From positions 1 through 10,713 of the forward strand of contig CANHIV010000006.1 of NCBI GenBank assembly GCA_947460525.1: DNA of 10,713 nucleotides, in the 5' to 3' direction. Positions 1 through 7,276 of this stretch are shown piece after piece. Numbering within the stretch: the first letter of the stretch is position 1; every line of letters begins with the position of its first letter. Below the pieces are notes generated by a model. The model was not told the DNA's origin, made no database searches, and saw only the letters and a program-made list of their open reading frames with translations. A program made the translations under genes and the position numbers. This DNA comes from Flavobacteriales bacterium. GTDB lineage: Bacteria; Bacteroidota; Bacteroidia; Flavobacteriales_D; Sanyastnellaceae.

Positions 1-2946
1 TTAATTAAGATTAGCTCAAGCATCTTTACTCAGGTTTGGTTGCCTTATTCCATTATTATTGTTCTATTGATAGGGGTGCTGGCTTTTTATTATCCCAACC
101 GTCAAAGAGAAATATTAGGACGATACAAAAAGCAACAGTTGAATCAGTTGGCTTCTACTTTGGCCAATAGTGTGGAGCTATCATTGGCTGATGACGATTT
201 TGAATCTTTGCAAGCAACGATGAAATTGGTTTCTACGACAGATCAATTGAGTGTCGTAGGACTTGTTTTATTGGACAACAATAAGCAGCCCATTTCAACA
301 GTTGTTATTCCAGACACCATTCATTATGAGCAAGTCATAGCAGACTCTGTTCATTATTTGTCAACGGAGAAATCTTTTGCAGTGAACGGTGTTCAAGGAA
401 AGGTTTTTATATCCATCACTCGGGCAAAGCTAAATGCTGATGTGAGCAGTATCAACCGCCCAATTTTCTTGTTCTTGACCTTTATTGCGGCGGTGATCAT
501 GATTTTGGTGTACGTATTGGCCAACCTCATTTCAACACCAATTACGAGAGTAAAAGAGTTTGCTGAATCTTTGGCCAAAGGGGATTTTCATGATCGAATT
601 GAAGAGGATTATTACCAAGCCAAGGAATTGCATCAGTTGCAAAGCTCTTTGCATTCTTTGGCGGAAACATTGGATGGGCAAAGGAATGAGAATGAGAAGT
701 TAACCAATGGCCTTGAAGAAGAGATCAAGTTAAGATCAGCGAAACTATTGATCGCATTGAATGATTTGAATGTTGCGCAATCGATTGCCAAGCTGGGAAG
801 TTTTGAATATGATATCGAAACCGATTCGTGGCTAGGAAGCGAGAATTTGACCGTTATTCTTGGATTTAGTAAATCTCTTAAACGAGATTATGATAGCTTT
901 ATTCAATTGGTAGCAGAGGAGGATAGGCCATTTGTAATTCAAAGTTTTTTAGGCGCCAAGGACGCCAAATCCAATTTTTCTATTGAGTTTAGATTGCTCA
1001 AGTCGGTTTCTTCTGAAACCATTTGGGTTAGTTGCATTGGAAGGTATATGGCCCAGGAAGGAAAGGAAAAGATTACCGGTGTAATTCAGGACATCACTGA
1101 GAGAAAATTGGCCCAAGAAGAAATGAACAAGCTTTCGTTGGTTGCTCGTAAAACTTCTAATGCAGTAATTATTACGGATCAACACAGAAAGATTCAGTGG
1201 GTCAATGAAAGCGCTGAGCAGATTACAGGCTATTCTTTGTCTGAATTATTAGGAAAAACACCCAAGATTTTTCAAAATGAAAAATCAAATAAAGCTGAAT
1301 TGGCGCGTATTGGGCACTTCTTAAATATGCAAGAACCCGTTTGGGCAGAAGTGCTGAATCAAACAAAAGATGGACGAGAATACTGGGTAGCATTGAATAT
1401 TGTTCCCATTAAAAATGACAGAGGAGAACATACAGGCTTTTTGGCCGTAGAAACGGACGTTACGGAACGAAAGAATTTAGAATTGCAACGTGAGTTGTAT
1501 GTTACCCAATTGGAAGAATCTAGAGCTGAAATTAGATCCATTAATGAAGGACTTGAGAAGATCGTTGAAGAGAAGACCAAGCATATCTCTAATTTGGCTT
1601 TGTTTCCTGAGCAAAATCCCAATCCCGTTTTTGAATTAAACATTGCCACCAAATCAATCCGATATTTTAATCCTGCTGCGGTGCAAACTTTTGGCGATAT
1701 TCAGCAATTGGATTTTGATTTTTTCTGTGACACGATCAAATTGGATTGGCAAGATTTGAATGTTTCTGACAAGGTGGAGTTTGGTTTTAATCAATTGGTT
1801 TTTGAACGAAATATTTTCTTGTTGGAAGAAGGAAATATTCTTCGAGGATATCTGCACGACATCACGCAAAGAAAGAAAAATGAGAATGAGCTTTCTAGAT
1901 TGATAGATCAGTTGAAAACTGCCGAGAATGACTTAACCAAAAAGACGGTTGAGTTAGAGAAGTCATTGGAGGAATTAAAAATTGCTCAAACTGAAATTAT
2001 CAGCAAAGAAAGGCTTTCGACATTGGGTATGTTGATTGCCGGGATAGCGCATGAAATAAACACCCCTTTGGGTTCTATCAAAGCATCAGGGGAGAACATG
2101 AAGCATCTTTTTAATGATGGTGTGATGAAGTTGATATCCACAATGAGCATGGAGGATTTAAAGTTGAGCATTGGTTTGTATGAGCAGTCTCAAATTATTC
2201 ATTTGTCTACCACGGAAGAGCGTCAATACATGCAGCGATTGATGGATAGATTATCGGATTTTAATGACCCATTAAAGAAAAGACGAATCGCTCGCTCATT
2301 GGTACAAATGGGGATTTTAACACCCAACCCAGCTGTTATGGACGTTTTGGCTGCACCCAATGTCGATGATGTACTTCAGTTGAGTCTCAACTTTGTTTTG
2401 ATACAACGCTCCATTAATACAACTACGGCTTCCTCTGAACAAGGAAGTAAGGTGGTAAAAGCACTCAATAGTTTTGCGCATGGTAACTTGAATGCGCAAA
2501 AGTCCAATTTTAATTTGAAGGAAAATATTGATACAGTTCTAACCATCATGTGGAACAAAATCAAACAAGGGAGTCAAGTATCAAATTTAATTCCCGATGA
2601 TGTTTCGTGCTATGGTTTACCTGATGAAATGTCGCAGGTATGGACGAATTTGGTAAACAATGCTCTTCAGGCGGCAAATAATAAATGTGAAATTAGTTTT
2701 ACTTACCGCCAATCACAAGGCAATCATATCATTGAAGTTTCGAATGATGGACCACAGATTCCTGAAGAGATTATTGATAAAATATTTGAGCCTTTCTTTA
2801 CTACCAAAGCCAGAGGGGAAGGTACAGGCTTGGGATTGAATATTGTTCGAAAGATTATTGAGAAGCAGAGCGGTACGATTTCTTGCTCAAGTGATGCCCG
2901 TTTAACCAGATTTACAGTAACATTGCCACTAAATCCAATTGAATGA
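1..2946 (+). CDS. Membrane-bound multi-PAS sensor histidine kinase (5' end outside window)
   Basis: Sensor kinase that should autophosphorylate on a histidine and pass phosphate to response regulators. The frame is open to base 1 with no in-frame stop. A TTG at 40 lies inside the first membrane helix, so it is not a credible start and the gene begins upstream. Counting the codon at base 1 as residue 1: membrane helix about 13-30; extracytoplasmic sensor region about 35-150; second helix about 155-177; HAMP 178-225; PAS 1 about 256-368 (ends DITERK); PAS 2 about 378-490 (ends DVTERK); a weaker PAS-like unit about 530-625 (ends DITQRK); coiled coil; H-box GIAHEINTPLG with phospho-acceptor His684; N-box LVNNALQAANN about 884; G1-like NDGPQIP; F-box FEPFFTTK; G2 GTGLGLNI. 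About 95 extra residues separate the two dimerisation helices, which is longer than a standard HisKA hairpin. It has no receiver domain of its own. It overlaps the next gene by ATGA, so the two are probably translationally coupled. The signal sensed is unknown. Confidence 0.93.
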   Translation, partial: LIKISSSIFTQVWLPYSIIIVLLIGVLAFYYPNRQREILGRYKKQQLNQLASTLANSVELSLADDDFESLQATMKLVSTTDQLSVVGLVLLDNNKQPISTVVIPDTIHYEQVIADSVHYLSTEKSFAVNGVQGKVFISITRAKLNADVSSINRPIFLFLTFIAAVIMILVYVLANLISTPITRVKEFAESLAKGDFHDRIEEDYYQAKELHQLQSSLHSLAETLDGQRNENEKLTNGLEEEIKLRSAKLLIALNDLNVAQSIAKLGSFEYDIETDSWLGSENLTVILGFSKSLKRDYDSFIQLVAEEDRPFVIQSFLGAKDAKSNFSIEFRLLKSVSSETIWVSCIGRYMAQEGKEKITGVIQDITERKLAQEEMNKLSLVARKTSNAVIITDQHRKIQWVNESAEQITGYSLSELLGKTPKIFQNEKSNKAELARIGHFLNMQEPVWAEVLNQTKDGREYWVALNIVPIKNDRGEHTGFLAVETDVTERKNLELQRELYVTQLEESRAEIRSINEGLEKIVEEKTKHISNLALFPEQNPNPVFELNIATKSIRYFNPAAVQTFGDIQQLDFDFFCDTIKLDWQDLNVSDKVEFGFNQLVFERNIFLLEEGNILRGYLHDITQRKKNENELSRLIDQLKTAENDLTKKTVELEKSLEELKIAQTEIISKERLSTLGMLIAGIAHEINTPLGSIKASGENMKHLFNDGVMKLISTMSMEDLKLSIGLYEQSQIIHLSTTEERQYMQRLMDRLSDFNDPLKKRRIARSLVQMGILTPNPAVMDVLAAPNVDDVLQLSLNFVLIQRSINTTTASSEQGSKVVKALNSFAHGNLNAQKSNFNLKENIDTVLTIMWNKIKQGSQVSNLIPDDVSCYGLPDEMSQVWTNLVNNALQAANNKCEISFTYRQSQGNHIIEVSNDGPQIPEEIIDKIFEPFFTTKARGEGTGLGLNIVRKIIEKQSGTISCSSDARLTRFTVTLPLNPIE

Positions 2947-3338
2947 ACACCGCCATTTTAGCCGTTGATGATGATATCCTCGTTTTGAATTCTTTACGAA
3001 TTCAATTGGAAAGAAGATTTGGAAAAGATTTCGTTTTGGAATTTGCTCAGAATGTTGACGAGGCAATCGAAGTTATTGAAGATTTAAAAATTGGCGGTAT
3101 TCAGTTAATTGTTATCATTTCTGACTGGATCATGCCAGGCAAAAATGGGGATGCGTTGGCGCAATATGTCAAACAAATCAATCCTGAAATTAAAGTGGTT
3201 GTGTTATCAGGTCAGCTTCAGGAAAACATTGCCCAGCAAATGATTGAATCCAATGAAATTGATTCGATTGTTTCTAAGCCTTGGTCAGAAGACTATTTAA
3301 TTGGAATCATTGAAAAAGCTATTGAATCCAGAAAATAA
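2943..3338 (+). CDS. Single-domain response regulator (receiver only)
   Basis: CheY-like receiver of 131 residues with no DNA-binding or enzymatic output domain. The acidic pocket is Asp9-Asp10-Asp11 in AVDDD, the phospho-acceptor is Asp61 in ISDWIMPGKNG, the switch Thr/Ser position is Ser89 (VLSGQ), and the conserved lysine is Lys112 in SKPW. The KPW ending is a version I associate with receivers of the RpfG/HD-GYP-like group. The start ATG overlaps the kinase stop (ATGA at 2943-2946), so the kinase is the obvious phosphodonor. With no effector domain it probably works by protein-protein contact or as a phosphate shuttle or sink. It resembles the next gene, including a shared LRIQLER stretch in helix 1, which suggests a local duplication. 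Confidence 0.93.
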   Translation: MNTAILAVDDDILVLNSLRIQLERRFGKDFVLEFAQNVDEAIEVIEDLKIGGIQLIVIISDWIMPGKNGDALAQYVKQINPEIKVVVLSGQLQENIAQQMIESNEIDSIVSKPWSEDYLIGIIEKAIESRK

Positions 3339-3343
3339 TCATA

Positions 3344-3772
3344 ATGAGTCAGGTCTTTTCCATACTTCTTGTTGACGATGATGCTTTTATTTTAGAAGTA
3401 CTTCGCATTCAGTTGGAGAGAATACTACCTGAAAACATAGTAGTGGAAAGGGCTTCCAGTGGTGAGGAGGCTTTAGAACTTGTGTCCGAACTAACAAGCC
3501 AATCCGAAACCCCTTTGGCTTTGATTATCTCAGATTATCTTATGCCAGGTATATTGGGTTCAGATTTTTTAATTCAAGCACATGCCATTAATCCCAGATC
3601 AAAAAAAATGATGCTCACGGGGCAGGCAGAGGTTGAAAATGTTTTGAAAGTACTGCATCATATGGAATTGTTCAGATACATTGGCAAGCCTTGGGATCCG
3701 CATATGATGAATGAAGCAGTACTAAACGCTGTTGAACAATTCAGTGAGGATTTCTATTTGCGCAATCGATAA
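3344..3772 (+). CDS. Second single-domain response regulator (receiver only)
   Basis: CheY-like receiver of 142 residues with a complete active site: Asp11-Asp12-Asp13 in LVDDD, phospho-acceptor Asp64 in ISDYLMPG, Thr92 in LTGQA, and Lys115 in GKPW. The remaining C-terminal residues are too few for an output domain. It starts 5 bp after the previous stop and has no visible Shine-Dalgarno sequence, which is normal for Bacteroidota. It has the same LRIQLER segment and KPW ending as its upstream neighbour but differs widely elsewhere, so the pair looks like an old tandem duplication. Its switch residue is Thr where the neighbour has Ser. Both are likely targets of the upstream kinase. The 31 bp after its stop are T-rich, with no clear terminator hairpin. 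Confidence 0.93.
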   Translation: MSQVFSILLVDDDAFILEVLRIQLERILPENIVVERASSGEEALELVSELTSQSETPLALIISDYLMPGILGSDFLIQAHAINPRSKKMMLTGQAEVENVLKVLHHMELFRYIGKPWDPHMMNEAVLNAVEQFSEDFYLRNR

Positions 3773-3803
3773 TTTTCCTTTTCTTTTCTCTTACTTTTAA
3801 CCC

Positions 3804-5528
3804 ATGAAAAATTGGGTTTTCCTTGCCGCTTTGTGCGCTGTATCATTTTCCAGTTGCTACAACAATTCACGACTTGCTAAAGTTGAGTTGCCAATTATGG
3901 AATATGAACCCCATACCTATGATTCAGCTTATGTATTTGCTGAGGAAGATTATGATTATACCCCTAGATTGGTCATCGGAATAACTGTTGATCAAATGCG
4001 GTATGATTACCTAACCCGATATGATGCGGATTTACTGATTCAACCGGGTGGATTTCAAAGGATGATGCATGAAGGTATTTCTGTACTCAATACCCATTAC
4101 AATTATGTCCCTACATACACTGGTCCGGGACACGCCAGTATATTCACAGGAACAACGCCTGCCTACCATGGCATCATCGCCAATGATTGGTATGATAAAA
4201 AGCGCAATGCTATTCAATATTGCGCCAAGGATACCACTGTTGTGGGTGTAGGCACCAATAGTGAAGCGGGTAAAATGTCACCGGTGTTTTTAAAAACAAC
4301 CACTTTGGGTGATGAAATCAAGTTGGCCAATGCCAATTCTAAGGTCATTGGTATTAGTTTAAAAGACCGTGGCGCCATCTTGCCGGCTGGTCGCTCAGCG
4401 GACGCAGCCTATTGGTACATTGGAGGACAAGAAGATGTTTGGGCTACTTCCTCTTGGTATGGAATGACGGAATTGCCACAATGGGTCAAAGATTTCAATG
4501 CCAAGGAAAGAGGCAAGCACTACCTGTCTCAAACGTGGGAGCCATTGTATGCAGATTCAATATACAATGAGAGCTTACCGGATAATAATCCCTATGAATT
4601 GCCATTTAAAGGAACGATTCGACCTGTGTTTCCATACAATCTGGGTGAGTTGGCCAAATTGAATGGTCAATATGATTTGATGAAAGCCAATCCTTTTGGA
4701 AATACCATGACCAAAGAATTTGCTATTGCGGCAATTGAAGGTGAGAAGTTGGGGCAAGACAATGATTTGGATATACTGTGTTTGAGCTTTTCAGCAACGG
4801 ATTATGTGGGACATCAATTTGGTCCGCACAGTAAAGAAACCCAAGATACTTATTTAAGATTGAACAATGATCTGGATGAATTGATCAATTATTTGGATTC
4901 AACCATAGGCCGAAATCATTATTTGATTTTCCTTTCGGCAGACCATGGTGCTGCCAATAACCCTTCCATGATGTTGGATAGAAAGTTAGCTGCTGGCTAT
5001 TTTGTTTCTGATAAATTGGAGGAAATGGTTGAAAATAAGTTGAAGTCCAAGTATGGAGATGGCGATTGGGTGATCAATGAATCCAATCAGAATATTTTCT
5101 TGAATCGTTCTTTGATAGAGCAAAAGAAATTGAGTTTAAAGACCATTCAACAAGAAGTAGCGATGTGGACTTTGGAGATGGAAGGGGTGCATGCCGCATT
5201 CACGCACGCGGAATTGTCCTACGCCATAGAGCGTGAAGGTTTATCGGAAAAAATTCAATTGGGTTTTGATCAAGCCCAATCGGGAGATGTGATTTATTTG
5301 CTCAAGTCAGGATGGATAGAATATGGAAAGCAAGGAACCACGCATGGCTCTGGTTATGATTATGACACCCATGTTCCTTTTTTAATGTTGGGCAGTTGGG
5401 CAGGTGTTTATCCGTGGCCCGTTGCCAATGAAGCGGACATTACTGATATAGCAGCTACCATTGCAGCCATGTTAAATATCAATCGCCCTTCAGGCTGTAT
5501 TGGACGACCTGTATACATTCAAGATTAG
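3804..5528 (+). CDS. pafA: PafA-type alkaline phosphatase, exported (probable lipoprotein)
   Basis: Member of the alkaline phosphatase superfamily (type I phosphodiesterase / nucleotide pyrophosphatase fold), expected to release phosphate from phosphomonoesters outside the cytoplasm. Its 574 residues begin with a hydrophobic leader ending FSSC (Cys18), a loose lipobox, so it is probably a lipoprotein, though a cleaved signal peptide is possible. Every residue known from the Elizabethkingia/Chryseobacterium enzyme PafA has a counterpart at nearly constant offset: metal ligands Asp63, Asp333, His337, Asp380, His381 and His514; nucleophile Thr106 in TYTGPGH; and the monoesterase set Asn127 (IIANDW), Lys187 and Arg189 (LKDRGAI). 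These last three argue for a phosphatase rather than a diesterase. It begins 31 bp after the receiver genes; a T-rich spacer separates them, so co-transcription is uncertain. The M61 peptidase gene follows 4 bp downstream. No Pho-type operator was recognised. Confidence 0.92.
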   Translation: MKNWVFLAALCAVSFSSCYNNSRLAKVELPIMEYEPHTYDSAYVFAEEDYDYTPRLVIGITVDQMRYDYLTRYDADLLIQPGGFQRMMHEGISVLNTHYNYVPTYTGPGHASIFTGTTPAYHGIIANDWYDKKRNAIQYCAKDTTVVGVGTNSEAGKMSPVFLKTTTLGDEIKLANANSKVIGISLKDRGAILPAGRSADAAYWYIGGQEDVWATSSWYGMTELPQWVKDFNAKERGKHYLSQTWEPLYADSIYNESLPDNNPYELPFKGTIRPVFPYNLGELAKLNGQYDLMKANPFGNTMTKEFAIAAIEGEKLGQDNDLDILCLSFSATDYVGHQFGPHSKETQDTYLRLNNDLDELINYLDSTIGRNHYLIFLSADHGAANNPSMMLDRKLAAGYFVSDKLEEMVENKLKSKYGDGDWVINESNQNIFLNRSLIEQKKLSLKTIQQEVAMWTLEMEGVHAAFTHAELSYAIEREGLSEKIQLGFDQAQSGDVIYLLKSGWIEYGKQGTTHGSGYDYDTHVPFLMLGSWAGVYPWPVANEADITDIAATIAAMLNINRPSGCIGRPVYIQD

Positions 5529-5532
5529 TCAA

Positions 5533-7263
5533 ATGATTCGTTATAAAATTCAAGGAGGACAACCTCACCAACGGTTTATCAATTTCGTGGCACTCTTTCC
5601 ATCAATGGGAGAATCCACAACCATTCAGCTTCCAGTATGGCGACCCGGCAGATATGAGCTCGGAAACTTTGCAAAGAACGTTCGCGGTTGGAAGGCATAC
5701 GATGCAGATACAGGTGAGTTGTTGTTGTGGAAAAAGTCAACACCGCATACTTGGGTGGTGCAGAGCGATGGGGTGGACTATATCAAAGTACATTATGAAT
5801 ATTTTGCAGCTGAGATGAACGCGGGTTCTTCCTACTGGGATGGAGCGCAATTGTATTTTAACCCCGTAAATGCCTTTTGTTATTTGCTAGACAATCCGGA
5901 AATGGATATTGATGTTCAAGTCAATGTACCGTTCGACTTTTCCTACGCTGGTGGCATTCCTGCTGAAAAAAAACAAACTGAAAATGGCGAGTCCATTTGG
6001 TTGTTAAGTGCGGCCAATATGGATCATTTGGCAGATTCTCCTTTTGTTTTTTCACGAGACTTGTCGTCACATCACTACGAAGCGCATGGTCAGTTGATGC
6101 ATGTATGGATGAATGGAGAAGTTAATTTTGGAGACTTTGATTGGAGAAAAGATTTTCAGGCGTTTTCTGAATTGCAAATGTCCATGTTTGGTGATTTCCC
6201 TCGGAGTCACTACCATTTTATTTTTCAGTTTGCCCCTTATTTTATTCGTCATGGTGTTGAGCACGAAAATTCAACCATCATAGCTATGGGGCCAAGCCAA
6301 GCCTTTCATGAAAGAAAAAATTACGATTCATTTTTAGGGATTTCTTCGCACGAGTTGTTCCATGCATGGAACGTGAAGTGCATTCGCCCCAAAGACATGA
6401 CACCATATGATTTTACCCGACCCAATTATTCAGACACTGGATTTGTTACAGAAGGGGTTACCACCTACTATGGCGACATGATGTTGATACGAAGTGGCGT
6501 TTGGTCAATGGCAAAGGCTAAAATTCAAATGGAGGAATTCATTGAAACGCATGTACGAAATCGTGGTAGGTTGCACCAAAGTGTTACCGATAGTTCTGTG
6601 GATACCTGGGTGGATGGCTATACAGCAGGCATACCAGGAAGAAAGGTCTCCATTTACAATGAAGGAGCCATGTTGGCTTGGATGATGGATGTTGATTTGC
6701 TCGTTGGTAGCCAAGGGAAAGTCAGTATGGATGATGTAATGAGGTCGATGTATGAGCAATATGGAAAACGAGGAGTAGGGTATACCTCTGATGATTATTG
6801 GGAGGTATGCAAGGCGTTGGGATTGAATAGATGGGAATCATACCGATATGAATTATGTGAAGGAACTGGTGATTATTTGTCTCAACTCAAATACACCCTC
6901 AAACATTTGGGTTGGAAGTTGGAATGGTCCAATAGCGGCAATGTTGCTGAAGACTTCTACGGTTTTATTGTTGATGACATGGGACGCGTTTTAAATGTGG
7001 TGTTTGAAGGTCCAGCAGATGATGTAGGCATTGGTCAGGAAATGCGCATTACGTGTATCAATGGTGTCGATATTCATCGCAATGCCAAAGAGATCATGCA
7101 AAAACAAACCGGTGATTTGACCATCACTGTAGAAGACAAGTGGAGAGAGTATAACGTTCAAGTTATAAGAAGAGAAAAGCCTTTCAAAAGAAAGGCTCTC
7201 CTAGTAGATATAGAAAATACGGAAATCAGAAAAATTTGGTCAGGACCAAGGTTGGGTGATTAA
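5533..7263 (+). CDS. M61 family metallopeptidase (glycyl aminopeptidase-like) with PDZ domain
   Basis: Zinc metallopeptidase of 576 residues in family M61, whose best-known member removes N-terminal glycine (and alanine) from peptides. From the ATG at 5533: an N-terminal beta domain about 1-175; the catalytic domain with HELFH (zinc ligands His273 and His277, catalytic Glu274) followed by WNVKCIRP; the third zinc ligand Glu307 in VTEGVTTYYGD; a helical segment with YNEGAMLAWMMD about 375-386; and a PDZ-like domain about 465-548. A GVEHE stretch at 241-245 is in the place of the substrate-binding G-x-E loop. The usual Arg of the WNVKR motif is Cys283 here. I see no signal peptide or lipobox, so it is probably cytoplasmic, unlike its exported neighbour. 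A TTG at 5500 in frame would overlap pafA by 29 bp; the ATG 4 bp after the pafA stop is much more plausible. The stop overlaps the convergent CotH-like gene. Confidence 0.92.
   Translation: MIRYKIQGGQPHQRFINFVALFPSMGESTTIQLPVWRPGRYELGNFAKNVRGWKAYDADTGELLLWKKSTPHTWVVQSDGVDYIKVHYEYFAAEMNAGSSYWDGAQLYFNPVNAFCYLLDNPEMDIDVQVNVPFDFSYAGGIPAEKKQTENGESIWLLSAANMDHLADSPFVFSRDLSSHHYEAHGQLMHVWMNGEVNFGDFDWRKDFQAFSELQMSMFGDFPRSHYHFIFQFAPYFIRHGVEHENSTIIAMGPSQAFHERKNYDSFLGISSHELFHAWNVKCIRPKDMTPYDFTRPNYSDTGFVTEGVTTYYGDMMLIRSGVWSMAKAKIQMEEFIETHVRNRGRLHQSVTDSSVDTWVDGYTAGIPGRKVSIYNEGAMLAWMMDVDLLVGSQGKVSMDDVMRSMYEQYGKRGVGYTSDDYWEVCKALGLNRWESYRYELCEGTGDYLSQLKYTLKHLGWKLEWSNSGNVAEDFYGFIVDDMGRVLNVVFEGPADDVGIGQEMRITCINGVDIHRNAKEIMQKQTGDLTITVEDKWREYNVQVIRREKPFKRKALLVDIENTEIRKIWSGPRLGD
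7236..7249 (-). terminator. Possible intrinsic terminator of the CotH-like gene
   Basis: Read on the - strand, TTGGTC-CT-GACCAA forms a perfect inverted repeat (6 bp with a 2-base centre, in practice about 5 bp with a 4-base loop), followed by A and five T's. It lies 10 bases past the stop of the CotH-like gene, inside the last codons of the M61 gene. The stem is short and only moderately G/C-rich, so termination strength is uncertain. Confidence 0.4.
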
Positions 7264-7276
7264 TTCTTCACCCAAC
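7251..7276. terminator. Hairpin across the shared stop region of two convergent genes
   Basis: GTTGGGTGA (7251-7259) and TCACCCAAC (7268-7276) are perfect 9-bp inverted arms around an 8-base loop. The loop contains TTAA, which provides TAA stops on both strands. It can form in either transcript, so it could act as a two-way terminator or protect both 3' ends. There is no immediate T-run on the + side, only T-rich sequence about 7-30 bases further on. On the - side a second hairpin with a T-run follows directly. Confidence 0.5.

Noticed and set aside
40..42. TTG at 40 as the start of the histidine kinase
   Set aside because: The same frame continues open to base 1, and the TTG falls in the first membrane helix; the natural start is upstream of the window.
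3773..3803. Promoter or terminator between the second receiver gene and pafA
   Set aside because: The stretch is T-rich with a TACTTTTA box right before the ATG, but no -33 element at the proper distance and no convincing hairpin were found.
3804..3815. Identical MKNW starts of pafA and the gene at 10640
   Set aside because: The match is limited to four codons; the following sequence differs, so it is most likely chance between two signal peptides.
5500..5532. TTG at 5500 as the start of the M61 gene
   Set aside because: It would overlap pafA by 29 bp and add 11 residues unlike the family; the ATG at 5533, 4 bp after the pafA stop, gives a normal N-terminus.
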